Notes under the pieces: model-generated
Told to the model about the DNA's origin: nothing
Databases searched by the model: none
The model's input: the letters and a program-made list of their open reading frames with translations, nothing else
Part shown: positions 34,826 to 43,472 of the stretch, piece after piece
Position numbering within the stretch: position 1 is the stretch's first letter
Layout of the letters: every line of letters starts with the position of its first letter
DNA from: Saliniplasma sp051745305
Lineage (GTDB): Archaea; Thermoplasmatota; Thermoplasmata; Halarchaeoplasmatales; Halarchaeoplasmataceae
Direction of reading: 5' to 3'
Assembly (NCBI GenBank): GCA_051745305.1
Contig: JBNJDY010000001.1
Span: 5,411-69,410, forward strand
DNA: 64,000 nucleotides
Translations under genes and position numbers: made by a program

Positions 34826-35605
34826 TCACTCACCGAATCTTCTTTCCCTGCTTTGATAAGACCTGATAGCTCTCAAGAAATCTATTTTTCTAAAACCGGG
34901 CCAGTAAACATCTGTGAAATATAGTTCAGAATAGGCCAACTGCCATATAAGGAAATTAGATATCCTTTCTTCGCCGCTTGTTCTCAATATTAGATCAGGA
35001 TCGGGAAAATCAGCTGTATAAAGTCTCTGAGTAAACGATCTTTCGTCGATATCCTCTACATCGAGTTTACCTTCCTTAACTTCCGTAGCTATCTTCTTTA
35101 TAGCCTGTATAATCTCTTCCCTACCACCATAAGCCACTGCTATATTGAAATAATAATTATCATAATCTTTGGTTTTTTCTTCAGCATATCTTATAGATTC
35201 TTTTACCCCTTCTGACAATCTATCTAGAGCACCTATAGCTTGGATCCTTATCTGGTTCTCGTGAACCCTTTTATCATCTGCAGCCTTCCTAAAATTCTCT
35301 TCGAAGAGATCCATGAGATGTTCTACTTCGTCAGTATCTCTATTCAGATTCTCTTTAGAGAAGGCATACACCGTTAGAATCTTTACACCGACTTCAGTAC
35401 ACCAATTAAGCATCTCTTCAAGTTTTTCTTTTCCCATGACATGACCATCATCTTCGTTCAAGCCCAATTGTCTAGCAAAACGTCTGTTTCCGTCCATTAT
35501 AACTGCAATATGGGTAGGTACCTTTCCTTCTTTGATTTCTTTCAGCAGTTTCTTTTCATATGCCTTGTAGGCCGTATCCGAGATGGTCTTAGATATATCT
35601 GCGAT
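34826..35605 (-). CDS. uppS: Cis-prenyltransferase (undecaprenyl/dolichyl diphosphate synthase-like), apparent ATC start
   Basis: Makes long-chain cis-polyprenyl diphosphate, the lipid carrier for glycosylation. HIAVIMDGNRRFARQLGL holds the catalytic Asp, VYAFSKENLNR and ILRTSGEERISNFLIWQLAYSELYF are the other conserved blocks, and WPGFRKIDFLRAIRSYQSRERRFG closes the protein. The first ATG (35497) falls inside MDGNRR, after the essential strand HIAVI. The frame continues upstream through AYKAYEKKLLKEIKEGKVPT and contains no ATG, GTG or TTG before a stop. An ATC at 35605, five bases after GGTGAT (35611-35616), is the best start. Confidence 0.9.
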   Translation of the reverse strand: MADISKTISDTAYKAYEKKLLKEIKEGKVPTHIAVIMDGNRRFARQLGLNEDDGHVMGKEKLEEMLNWCTEVGVKILTVYAFSKENLNRDTDEVEHLMDLFEENFRKAADDKRVHENQIRIQAIGALDRLSEGVKESIRYAEEKTKDYDNYYFNIAVAYGGREEIIQAIKKIATEVKEGKLDVEDIDERSFTQRLYTADFPDPDLILRTSGEERISNFLIWQLAYSELYFTDVYWPGFRKIDFLRAIRSYQSRERRFGE

Positions 35606-35726
35606 GCCACATCACCATAATGTTTGATTACCGAATAGTATAAAAATATGTTGCAAGGAGTCCTAATCAAAGAGAATATCACAATAATTATATACACTGT
35701 CTTTAATCCTGAACCAGGTGGTGTAT

Positions 35727-36803
35727 ATGAAACATAAAAAATTATATATTCCGGGACCCACGGAAGTTAGAAAAGATGTGATAGAGGCAATGGACCAATG
35801 GTTATTTGGCCATCGTTCAGATACAATGACTGACCTTTATACTACGATCGTAGAGGATAGTAAAAAATTTTTAGAAACTGACAATGATATTATTGTTTTA
35901 ACTGCCTCAGGCACTGCTTTTATGGAGAGCTCTATATTAAACTTGGTAGACGATAAAGTTTTAAGCGCCACATGTGGGAGCTTCAGTGAAAGACATGCTA
36001 ATATAGCTGAAAGGTTGGGTAAGAATGTTGATAGATTAGAATATGAATGGGGGAAAGCCGTAAAGCCAGAGGACGTTAGAAAAGCTCTTGAAAAGGATGA
36101 TTATGATGCTTTAACATGTGTTATGAACGAAACCTCAACCGGTGTTCGAAATCCTTTGGAAGAGATAGGTGAAGTGATGGAGGATTTCCCAGATACTATG
36201 TTTATAGTTGATGCAATCTCCGCACTAGGAGGGGACTATATCGATATAGAAGGGAGCAATATTGATGTGATATTCACATCCGTACAAAAGGCATTCGCTA
36301 TGCCTCCAGGATTAGCTGTATGTGTGGTAAGTGAAGATGCCTACGATAAAGAAGTGAACTCTGATTCCTCTGCATGGTATGGAGGCTTCCAGAGATGTAT
36401 CGATTATTACAACAAGAAAGGACAGACACACTCAACACCCGCTATATCCCTGATGTTAGCTTATAGAAAACAGATGAAACACATGTTGGAGGAAGGGTAC
36501 AAGAATATAGATAAGAGACACAAGGAGATGGCCGAATTCACCAGAGAATGGGCTTATGAACACTTTGATATGTTCCCAGAAGAAGGTTACATGTCTCAAA
36601 CAGTCAGTACCATCAAGAATACCAGAGGTATCAATATCGCAGAATTGAGAGAAAAAGTTGACAAGAAATATAACATGACCTTCGCTAATGGTTACGGTTC
36701 AAAATTGAAAGAGAAAACCTTCCGTATAGGACACATGGGTATTCACGACGTAGACAGCATAAAAGAACTAACCGATGCTATAGAAGATGTCGCAGGACTG
36801 TGA
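35727..36803 (+). CDS. Class V aminotransferase (serine/alanine-glyoxylate type)
   Basis: PLP aminotransferase of 358 residues. KLYIPGPTEVRKDVIEAM and FGHRSDTMTDLY match the alanine-glyoxylate/serine-pyruvate transaminase group. VDAISALGGDYID and SVQKAFAMPPGLAV place the Schiff-base lysine in SVQKA. The start ATG 35727 is preceded by AGGTGGTG. serA and a DUF1015 gene follow within a few bases, so the likely role is phosphohydroxypyruvate to phosphoserine in serine synthesis, replacing SerC (inference from operon). Confidence 0.88.
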   Translation: MKHKKLYIPGPTEVRKDVIEAMDQWLFGHRSDTMTDLYTTIVEDSKKFLETDNDIIVLTASGTAFMESSILNLVDDKVLSATCGSFSERHANIAERLGKNVDRLEYEWGKAVKPEDVRKALEKDDYDALTCVMNETSTGVRNPLEEIGEVMEDFPDTMFIVDAISALGGDYIDIEGSNIDVIFTSVQKAFAMPPGLAVCVVSEDAYDKEVNSDSSAWYGGFQRCIDYYNKKGQTHSTPAISLMLAYRKQMKHMLEEGYKNIDKRHKEMAEFTREWAYEHFDMFPEEGYMSQTVSTIKNTRGINIAELREKVDKKYNMTFANGYGSKLKEKTFRIGHMGIHDVDSIKELTDAIEDVAGL

Positions 36804-36808
36804 TAAAA

Positions 36809-37723
36809 ATGGCAAAGAAAGTTTTAGTATGTAATCCAGTTGCGGAAGAAGCTATCAAAATGCTTGAAGAGGCTGGTTTGGAAGTTGATCAGGAATTCGG
36901 GATGTCAAAGGAAGAATTGACTGAGAAAGTTCCACCTTACCATGCTTTGATCGTCAGAAGTTCGACAAAAGTTCGAGAACCTACGCTTGATGCCGCTGAA
37001 AACCTCGAGGCTATCGGACGTCCAGGAATCGGACTGGATAACATAGACGTCGATTTTGCTGAAGAAAAAGGTGTTGCAGTTTTCAACACACCTACAGCCA
37101 CTACTGTTTCAGTTGCTGAATTAGCTATGACCCACATACTTGCAGCCTATAGAGATATTGTGGCTGGTACTACCAGTCTAAGAGACGGTAAATGGATCAA
37201 AAAAGATCTGAAGAGTAATGAACTGTACGAAAAGACTCTAGGTATAATCGGATACGGGAATATCGGTCAAGCAGTTGCTGAAAGGGGCAAAGCTTTCGGT
37301 ATGGATGTTATCGCCTTCGACGTAAGAGATATTGAAAATCCAGAACCTGCTGAGATGGTGGATATGGATACATTACTTGAGAAAAGTGATGTGATCACGA
37401 TCCACGTTCCTCACATAGAAGCTACACATCACATGTTGGGTAATGAAGAATTTAAAAAGATGAAGGATAGTGCGGTACTCGTTGATCCATCGAGAGGTGG
37501 AGTAGTCGATGAAGATGCACTATATGAGGCCTTAAAGAATGACGTTATCCGTTTCGCCAGTAAAGATGTGTTCGAAGAGGAACCACCAGGAGATAATCCA
37601 CTTTTCGAATTGGATAACTTCCATGCGACCCCTCATATCGGTGCCCAAACACATGAAGGGCAAATAAGAGCGGGAACATTAGCAGCGGAACAAGTGATCG
37701 AAGAACTAGAGAAAAGAGGCTAA
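36809..37723 (+). CDS. serA: D-3-phosphoglycerate dehydrogenase, short form
   Basis: NAD-dependent 2-hydroxyacid dehydrogenase of 304 residues. GRPGIGLDNIDVDFAEEKG, the Rossmann loop LGIIGYGNIGQAVAERGKAFG, the catalytic Arg region VDPSRGGVVDEDAL and the His in HATPHIGAQT are all present. It lacks the C-terminal ACT/ASB extension, as in short SerA enzymes. ATG 36809 follows GTGAT; the GTG 36800 would overlap the previous gene. With its neighbours it probably makes serine from 3-phosphoglycerate. Other hydroxyacid substrates remain possible. Confidence 0.9.
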   Translation: MAKKVLVCNPVAEEAIKMLEEAGLEVDQEFGMSKEELTEKVPPYHALIVRSSTKVREPTLDAAENLEAIGRPGIGLDNIDVDFAEEKGVAVFNTPTATTVSVAELAMTHILAAYRDIVAGTTSLRDGKWIKKDLKSNELYEKTLGIIGYGNIGQAVAERGKAFGMDVIAFDVRDIENPEPAEMVDMDTLLEKSDVITIHVPHIEATHHMLGNEEFKKMKDSAVLVDPSRGGVVDEDALYEALKNDVIRFASKDVFEEEPPGDNPLFELDNFHATPHIGAQTHEGQIRAGTLAAEQVIEELEKRG

Positions 37724-37725
37724 AA

Positions 37726-39003
37726 ATGGTAGAAATAAAACCGTTCAAGGGGATAGAATACAATAAAGATAAAGTCGAAGATATGGAAGAAATCATAACT
37801 CAGCCATACGATAAGATCAACGATGAATTACGAGATAAGTACTATGAGAATAGTGAATACAATTACTGCCGATTGATATTACCAAAAGAAGAAAATAGAT
37901 ACGAAAAAGCCAAAGAAAGATTGAACAACTGGTTTAGAGAAGGTATCCTTAGAAAAAGAGCTAAACCGGGAATATACGTTTACATGCAGGATTTCAAGGT
38001 GCTTGGTAAGAAACATACTCGTAAGGGATTCGTCTCTGCAGTAAAACTTCATCCGTTTGAAGAAGAAATAGTTCTTCCGCACGAAGAAACACACGAGGGG
38101 CCGAAGATAGACAGATTGAACATGCTTAGAGCAACTGAAAAAAACCTAGAAGCCGGTTTCATGCTTTACAGCGATGCAAAAAAAACAACTATCGACATAT
38201 TCGAAGATATAGCTGATAAAGAACCTTTATTCGAAGCTACCGACGAGTACGGGGTACACAGCAGAGTATGGAGAGTCGGAGATGAGGAACATATCAAGAT
38301 TATTAAGAAGGTTCTTGAAGGTGAACAAATAGTAATCGCAGACGGCCATCATAGATACGAAACTGCCGTTAATTTCAGAGATGAATTAAGAGCGAAGAAC
38401 CCAGAATGGCAAGAAAGTGATGCATTTAACTGGAGGATGACGTATATGGTTCCTGTCGAGGACCCTGGATTAGTGGTTTTACCTGGACATAGATTGCTTT
38501 TAAAACACGAACTTAAAAATGAACATATTGAAAAATTCAAGGAATATTTTGAAACCTACCAAGTGGATATCAGTGAGGCTGAAGGATTCCTTGAAGAGAA
38601 CAAAGACACTATCTCATTCGTTGTTTACGATGGTGAACGTACACTGGGACTGAAACTAAGAGATAAATCTGACATCGAGAAGTTCCTTTCCGAAGATTAC
38701 TCAGAGGACTACAAAAATCTAGATGTTGTCGTTTTAAGAGATGTAATATTTGAAGGTATAATGGAAGCTTCTGATCTTGACATCGACGTCACTATAGCTT
38801 ATGAGAGATGGTCTGATGATGCAGTAAAACGAGTGGAGAAAGGGGATGCTACTGTTGCATTCCTTGTCAACGCTACTAAACCAGAACAAGTTTTAAAAGT
38901 TGCTAAAAACGGGGAACGTATGCCCGAGAAATCCACAGATTTCTATCCAAAAGTGAACTCTGGATTTATGATGATGGACATAGAACCCGGTGAAACATTA
39001 TAG
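37726..39003 (+). CDS. DUF1015-family protein of the serine cluster
   Basis: A 425-residue soluble protein. Recognisable blocks are the start IKPFKGIEYNKDKVEDMEE, QPYDKINDELRDKYY, HEETHEGPKIDRLNMLRAT, and IVIADGHHRYETAVNFRDE near 205. DGHHRYETA resembles the GxHR element of the ParB/sulfiredoxin/serine-kinase fold. The family often sits next to serA and a class V aminotransferase in anaerobes, as here (2 bases after serA). No phosphoserine phosphatase is visible in the window. A role in phosphoserine/serine conversion is therefore a testable guess, not a known function. No regulatory domain is evident. Confidence 0.85.
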   Translation: MVEIKPFKGIEYNKDKVEDMEEIITQPYDKINDELRDKYYENSEYNYCRLILPKEENRYEKAKERLNNWFREGILRKRAKPGIYVYMQDFKVLGKKHTRKGFVSAVKLHPFEEEIVLPHEETHEGPKIDRLNMLRATEKNLEAGFMLYSDAKKTTIDIFEDIADKEPLFEATDEYGVHSRVWRVGDEEHIKIIKKVLEGEQIVIADGHHRYETAVNFRDELRAKNPEWQESDAFNWRMTYMVPVEDPGLVVLPGHRLLLKHELKNEHIEKFKEYFETYQVDISEAEGFLEENKDTISFVVYDGERTLGLKLRDKSDIEKFLSEDYSEDYKNLDVVVLRDVIFEGIMEASDLDIDVTIAYERWSDDAVKRVEKGDATVAFLVNATKPEQVLKVAKNGERMPEKSTDFYPKVNSGFMMMDIEPGETL

Positions 39004-39040
39004 TTTTGAAAACCATTTCCCTAAAATCTTTTTTATATTT

Positions 39041-40030
39041 TTATTTGTTAAAATCGAATTCTTTTGCTAGTTCTTCCATCCTTTCAACACTTTTGTGATA
39101 ACCTGCTTGTTCAATTCTATCTATCAAATCATAAAACCTTTCCTTACCACCTGCGGTATTATCTGCATGACAAACGATCTTCTCCTCTAGTGTCTCAGGT
39201 AATAAATTTCTAGCTGGTAAACCATGTTCCTCCGCCTCTTCTCTTGTTATTCCTCCGCCTATATGCCGTTCAACAATCCTTGCTAGTTCTTCATCCCATC
39301 CTTGCTCCCTGATGATTTTACCGCCTTCTACGCCGTGTTCGACCCCATGTGTGACAGTTCTCCCGATATCGTGTAACAATGCACCAGCCATCAATAGTTT
39401 AAGATTTCCATCGAACTTTTCATGTATCTCAAGCGTTCTTTCAAGTACTTCCATAGTATGTTTCATCAGACCTACATCCATACCTCGGTCATTCATCAAT
39501 TCAAAACATTGGGAAGCGGATGGTATCTTTGAATAATCAACTATTTTTTTCCCTTTTTTACGTGGGATAACACCTATTTGACCATTATATATCTTATCTA
39601 ACTTTCGAGCTTTTAATCTGTCCATAAACACAGCCAAAGCCGCGACTTCAGAATGAGGCTGACTCCCGATAGAAACGTTGTAATCCGCTTTATCGTACAC
39701 TTCCGCTGGAACTTTTTCAGCACCTACGATAATTAATGGGTTATTGATTTCATTATTATCAAAAAAAGTGTCAACATCTTCCCCATACATTGTAAGATGG
39801 ATTACATCTCCTTTCCATTCTTCTATCAAGTACCGCCAATCTTTGGATTCTTCAACTGAGAAATCTCCTCCAAACCGTTCGGTAACATCCTCTAACGTCT
39901 TTTTAATCCTCTCGTCCATCTTTGGAAGGTATATACTACTAGCTCCAAAAGCTCTAGCTGTCAAACCTACATGAGTGGTCATCCGCTTATCCCTTTCAGG
40001 ACGATGACCTAAGCGAAGGATGCTTATCAA
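39041..40030 (-). CDS. trm56: tRNA (cytidine-56-2'-O)-methyltransferase fused to an HD hydrolase domain
   Basis: The N-terminal half (about 1-175) is aTrm56, a SPOUT enzyme methylating C56 in the T-loop of archaeal tRNAs. ISILRLGHRPERDKRMTTHV, VGLTARAFGAS, HLTMYG and VGAEKVPAEVYDKADYNVS, with GSQPHSEVAALAVF, are diagnostic. The C-terminal half (about 180-329) is an HD-type phosphohydrolase: MKHTMEVLERTLEI, LLMAGALLHDIGRTVTHGVEH and VERHIGGG supply the metal ligands. The start is TTG 40030, five bases after GGTGAGATAA begins. The HD substrate (nucleotide or RNA end) is unknown. Confidence 0.9.
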   Translation of the reverse strand: MISILRLGHRPERDKRMTTHVGLTARAFGASSIYLPKMDERIKKTLEDVTERFGGDFSVEESKDWRYLIEEWKGDVIHLTMYGEDVDTFFDNNEINNPLIIVGAEKVPAEVYDKADYNVSIGSQPHSEVAALAVFMDRLKARKLDKIYNGQIGVIPRKKGKKIVDYSKIPSASQCFELMNDRGMDVGLMKHTMEVLERTLEIHEKFDGNLKLLMAGALLHDIGRTVTHGVEHGVEGGKIIREQGWDEELARIVERHIGGGITREEAEEHGLPARNLLPETLEEKIVCHADNTAGGKERFYDLIDRIEQAGYHKSVERMEELAKEFDFNK

Positions 40031-40035
40031 TTATC

Positions 40036-40560
40036 TCACCAGGGTTCGTCCTCTTCTTCTAGGAATTTATCTCCCTCAGAACTCTCTTCTACTTCTTCAA
40101 ATTCTTCTTCCTCGTCTTCGAATTCCTCATCTAACAATGTTTCCTCCCTCTGTTCAACGAGCTGAACTGCGACTCCCCTAATAAAAAGAAAAGAAGTGAT
40201 AAACCCAAGTATACCTGTTATAAAGATACGTGGTATCGGATAAAGCCATCTTTCAATTACCATGGTTTGTGTAACATGATATATCAAAGTACCAAATATC
40301 GCTAGGGTTATCCCTGAGGAAAATTTACCTATTATGTCTGAAAAATTCATTAATGTACCAAGGTAGAACAATGCGGGGGAAGAAGCAGTCAGGAGTAGAG
40401 CTACAAGTGCGTAGTAAAACACGGTTGAATCACCAGTTGCCCTTGGTGAGACCGCGTATATCATATATGTAGCAGTCGCGATCATAAACATGCCAGAGAC
40501 TAATGCGAAAGACCCTGCGTCATATTTATGAAATATATCTATATCTTCCCAATCTACCAT
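40036..40560 (-). CDS. Four-helix membrane protein with acidic tail, function unknown
   Basis: A 174-residue protein. Four membrane segments are visible: about 17-38, 48-70, 80-100 and 108-130. The cytoplasmic C-terminus is very acidic (DEEFEDEEEEFEEVEESSE). The start ATG follows AAGGAAGG. It lies 13 bases after the winged-helix gene and 5 before trm56 on the same strand, so the three are probably cotranscribed. I recognise no family. Confidence 0.65.
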   Translation of the reverse strand: MVDWEDIDIFHKYDAGSFALVSGMFMIATATYMIYAVSPRATGDSTVFYYALVALLLTASSPALFYLGTLMNFSDIIGKFSSGITLAIFGTLIYHVTQTMVIERWLYPIPRIFITGILGFITSFLFIRGVAVQLVEQREETLLDEEFEDEEEEFEEVEESSEGDKFLEEEDEPW

Positions 40561-40573
40561 ATTTATTCCTTCC

Positions 40574-41071
40574 TTATTCTTCTTTTACTTCCATAATCCT
40601 ATGGCCTCTATAATCTAATTTGAGAGATCTTTTTACCAGACTTTTTAATGTTGTAGAACTACATTCCAACTTCTCAGCTATGTCCTTTGCGAAGTTATCA
40701 CCCATATCAACGTATTCCAATATCTCATTTTCTATCTCTTCGAATTTTTCGTCGCTGACCATGGCTGCGTACAATACCTCGCTGATCTCCTGTACCGGTA
40801 CAGATGCGTCGATATGAACCGATGAGTAATATGTATGGTAAGCTCTCTTTGTTTCCGTATCTGTGTGTTGCCATCTTGTTTCCACTAGTTTCATCTTTTC
40901 GAAATGTTTCAGAGCTTCCACACCTTCTTCACCATATTCGTCCTCGATCTCATCTTCGGTTTTCCAACCTTCTGCAAGATCTGTAAAAACATCCTTTTTT
41001 ATCTGTGAACTAACAGCTCTAAGTATCGGTACAAAATCTGAAACATCCTTGATTACTTTAATTCGGGCCAT
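40574..41071 (-). CDS. Winged-helix DNA-binding protein
   Basis: A 165-residue archaeal regulator. The N-terminal half reads like a degenerate winged helix (FTDLAEGWKTEDEIEDEYGEEGVEALKHFEKMKLVETRW). YHTYYSSVHIDASVPVQEI is a strand region seen in a conserved archaeal HTH family. A second HTH, MGDNFAKDIAEKLECSSTTLKSLVKRS, closes the protein. Target genes are unknown. It heads the leftward unit with the membrane protein and trm56. Confidence 0.75.
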   Translation of the reverse strand: MARIKVIKDVSDFVPILRAVSSQIKKDVFTDLAEGWKTEDEIEDEYGEEGVEALKHFEKMKLVETRWQHTDTETKRAYHTYYSSVHIDASVPVQEISEVLYAAMVSDEKFEEIENEILEYVDMGDNFAKDIAEKLECSSTTLKSLVKRSLKLDYRGHRIMEVKEE

Positions 41072-41115
41072 TTTTTATCTAATGCCCTTATAGTGTTTAA
41101 CGATTTAATATTTTT

Positions 41116-41547
41116 CTATGATTTGTTGACTCTTTTCCTTGCATGATATGGGTTTTTAACTATCCTTCTTAATCTATTCAAAAATACAGGTAAGCTCTCT
41201 ACATCTTTAATATCCGTCTTTGTGTACTTGATCAGTTGCTCCCTGAGATCAGGATTGAATGATAAGATGTTCGCTTTACATGCTCTTTTAATTCTGTAGT
41301 ACAGTCTTGAACCAGCCCTATCCCAGTCTGTTAGTATGATAACTTCATCGTTTGTTTCTCTAAGATTTTCGATTATCCTGAAAACAGTTCTAGAAGTTTT
41401 GATCTTGATGATCCTCCCTTTGAACCCCAACCGTCTTAAAGCTTTGACGTCTTTTTTACCCTCTACGATCACAGGAACTTTACGATTTTTTTCTTTTATA
41501 ATTTCTAAAACTCTTTCAGTACCTTCTAATTTCTCTTTTATTCTCAT
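41116..41547 (-). CDS. Toprim-domain protein (UPF0292 type)
   Basis: A 143-residue single-domain Toprim protein. VPVIVEGKKDVKALRRLGF supplies the catalytic Glu, and VIILTDWDRAGSRLYYRIK the DxD metal site. Such small archaeal Toprim proteins resemble the 5S rRNA maturase M5 and DnaG Toprim and may be RNA nucleases. Function is not established. It follows the DUF167 gene by 2 bases in the same direction. Confidence 0.85.
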   Translation of the reverse strand: MRIKEKLEGTERVLEIIKEKNRKVPVIVEGKKDVKALRRLGFKGRIIKIKTSRTVFRIIENLRETNDEVIILTDWDRAGSRLYYRIKRACKANILSFNPDLREQLIKYTKTDIKDVESLPVFLNRLRRIVKNPYHARKRVNKS

Positions 41548-41549
41548 AT

Positions 41550-41870
41550 CTATTTACCCTCTAAGATATCCTTGAGAATTCTCACTAGTCCTCCTTTATC
41601 AATATCCATGTAAACTCTTTTTTTATTTGTTCTTCTGCCCTGTACAATAGCTACTTTTGTTGGAGGTATCTGGAATTCCTTAGATATCAATTTTATAACC
41701 GAACTATTCGCTTTACCGTCCTCCGCTTTTTCTGTAACATATATTTTCAACCTATCTCTCCATTGGTCGATACCTTTTATTTTGTTCTCTGTCGAATTGG
41801 GAGACACTATTATATCCAAATATACCCCTTCTCTACCTTCTTCCAAACAGTCTGAAACTGGTTTTCTCAT
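41550..41870 (-). CDS. DUF167 (YggU) family protein
   Basis: A 106-residue conserved protein. YLDIIVSPNSTENKIKGI, KIYVTEKAEDGKANSSVIKL and VAIVQGRRTNKKRVYMDI are the family signature (PxAxxN...GKAN...GxxSxxK). Structures of the family show a small alpha/beta fold without a known activity. It lies downstream of ftsZ and upstream of the Toprim gene on the same strand. Confidence 0.88.
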   Translation of the reverse strand: MRKPVSDCLEEGREGVYLDIIVSPNSTENKIKGIDQWRDRLKIYVTEKAEDGKANSSVIKLISKEFQIPPTKVAIVQGRRTNKKRVYMDIDKGGLVRILKDILEGK

Positions 41871-41922
41871 GCATATAATAACAGTATTTTACAATAAAAA
41901 TTTTTCTTAAAAGTATAACAGA

Positions 41923-42909
41923 TCAAATTATAGTTTTCATTTTCTTCTTGCTTCCCCTATTTAGCCCGGTAACGATAGACATTAATTTGATCTTGTTTTT
42001 ACATTCCTCATCGATCCGAGCTCCAAATATTACCCCTGCTTTAGGGTCCAATTTAGATGTCATCATCCTGACAACGTCGTTCATTTTACTGATAGAAAGG
42101 TTTGGTCCGCCAGTAACGTGTATTAGAGCTTTTTTTGCTCCGGTATAATCCACGTTAAGGAATGGATTCTCACTAGCTTCCTGTACAGCTTTTTTAGGTT
42201 CATCATAAGTAGATTCTCCGATCATAAGTGTCGAAATCCCTCCATCACCGAGAACCGATTTTAGATCATTATAATCGAGGTTGATCAAAGAAGGAAGCGT
42301 AATTATTTCTGTTACACTTTTTATCAACTCAGATATCAAAGAATCCATTATCCCAAAAGCTTGATCCATTGGTAAATCTGGTACTACTTCTAAGAGTTTA
42401 TCGTTTTCTAAAAGGATCATAGAGTTCGAATATTCACGTAAACGTCTTACTCCTTGTTTAGCAGTTTCTCTTCTATTACCTTCAACTGAGAACGGCATAG
42501 TCGCTATACTTATTACCATGGCTTTTTCCCTTCTTGCGATCTCTGCGATAACCGGTGCTGCACCGGTACCTGTACCTCCGCCCATTCCTGCTGTGATAAA
42601 AACTAAATCACTACCTCCAATGATTTTTTTGAAGCCTCCGTAGGCAGCCTCTGCACATCTCATTCCTACATTTGGGTCCCCACCTGTCCCAAGACCCCGA
42701 TTATATTCTTTTCCAATGAGCATCTTTGTATCTGATTGTATATTGTTTAGGTGCTCTTTATCTGTGTTGACTGCTATAGTTCTAGCCCCATATACACCGA
42801 TTCTACTTAGGCGGTTTATACTATTGTTTCCTCCTCCACCCACTCCTATAACTGATACATTTAAACCTGAAGAATCTTCATTGTTTTCATAATTGCTATA
42901 TTGATTCAT
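41923..42909 (-). CDS. ftsZ: Cell division protein FtsZ
   Basis: Tubulin-family GTPase forming the division ring. With the ATG at 42909 (behind AAGGT) the product is 328 residues. T1 VIGVGGGGNNS, T3 region GLGTGGDPNVG, T4 GMGGGTGTGAAP (108-119) and the T7 synergy loop LINLDYNDLKSV, with N210, D212 and D215, are intact, so it should hydrolyse GTP. The C-terminus is short and basic (RGSKKKMKTII) instead of a long linker with a conserved tail. The gene follows a CdrS-like RHH gene by 64 bases, as in the haloarchaeal cdrS-ftsZ2 operon. Confidence 0.95.
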   Translation of the reverse strand: MNQYSNYENNEDSSGLNVSVIGVGGGGNNSINRLSRIGVYGARTIAVNTDKEHLNNIQSDTKMLIGKEYNRGLGTGGDPNVGMRCAEAAYGGFKKIIGGSDLVFITAGMGGGTGTGAAPVIAEIARREKAMVISIATMPFSVEGNRRETAKQGVRRLREYSNSMILLENDKLLEVVPDLPMDQAFGIMDSLISELIKSVTEIITLPSLINLDYNDLKSVLGDGGISTLMIGESTYDEPKKAVQEASENPFLNVDYTGAKKALIHVTGGPNLSISKMNDVVRMMTSKLDPKAGVIFGARIDEECKNKIKLMSIVTGLNRGSKKKMKTII

Positions 42910-42973
42910 GGCAATACCTTCTCTTTGATCACTCAATAATGGATATTTTTGTAATCATCAGGTGGATCTTTAC

Positions 42974-43291
42974 TTAGTCTTCCAATCTCTTTTTGTATTG
43001 ATCTATCTTTTCTTTTACATAATCTCGAACAGCGTTCCTGATAGCATCGTCTACAGATATAGAATCTCCTTCTTGAACTAGATTCTTTATCTCATTAACC
43101 TTCTTTTTTGGAAGATCGACCGTCACTTTAGATATGTGATCGGGTGCATTTTTATTTTCGATAAAGTCAGCGATAGCGGTTCTAATAGCTGCTGACATGG
43201 TTGAATATTCTCCTTTTTCAACTAGGGTCTGTAGATCATCAGCCATTTCGTTTGGAATTCTGACAGTTATTCTTTGTGTGTCCGACGCCAT
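42974..43291 (-). CDS. CdrS-like double ribbon-helix-helix regulator
   Basis: A 105-residue protein with two ribbon-helix-helix units: TQRITVRIPNEMADDLQTLV with STMSAAIRTAIADFIE, and SKVTVDLPKKKVNEIKNLV with ISVDDAIRNAVRDYVKE. A conserved haloarchaeal RHH protein, CdrS, precedes ftsZ2 and controls division genes. The same gene order here supports an analogous role (inference; haloarchaeal CdrS is smaller). Its promoter carries GTCCGACG repeats, and another lies inside its first codons, suggesting autoregulation. Confidence 0.82.
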   Translation of the reverse strand: MASDTQRITVRIPNEMADDLQTLVEKGEYSTMSAAIRTAIADFIENKNAPDHISKVTVDLPKKKVNEIKNLVQEGDSISVDDAIRNAVRDYVKEKIDQYKKRLED

Positions 43292-43341
43292 AGAGGCACC
43301 ACATTGTTTTTAGTCCGACGATTTTTATAAATACGTCAGAC
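43280..43341. promoter_or_regulatory. Repeated GTCCGACG half-sites around the TATA box of the cdrS-like/ftsZ operon
   Basis: GTCCGACG at 43313-43320 and its near-complement CGTCAGAC at 43334-43341 form an inverted repeat flanking TTTTTATAAATA (the TATA element, 43322-43333). A further direct GTCCGACG lies at 43280-43287, overlapping the first codons of the cdrS-like gene. A looser GTCTGA...TCGATAC occurs at 43386-43398. RHH dimers bind such short repeats cooperatively, so self-repression is plausible. Confidence 0.55.
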
Positions 43342-43472
43342 ATAAGGGTAATGGTTTTTAATATTTATAAAATTTTCGGTAAATGTCTGATAAGTCGATA
43401 CATAATTAAGGATTGATAAATTTTAGAAAATCATCGAAAGTTTTTAATAATAATACATAATAATGTATCCTC

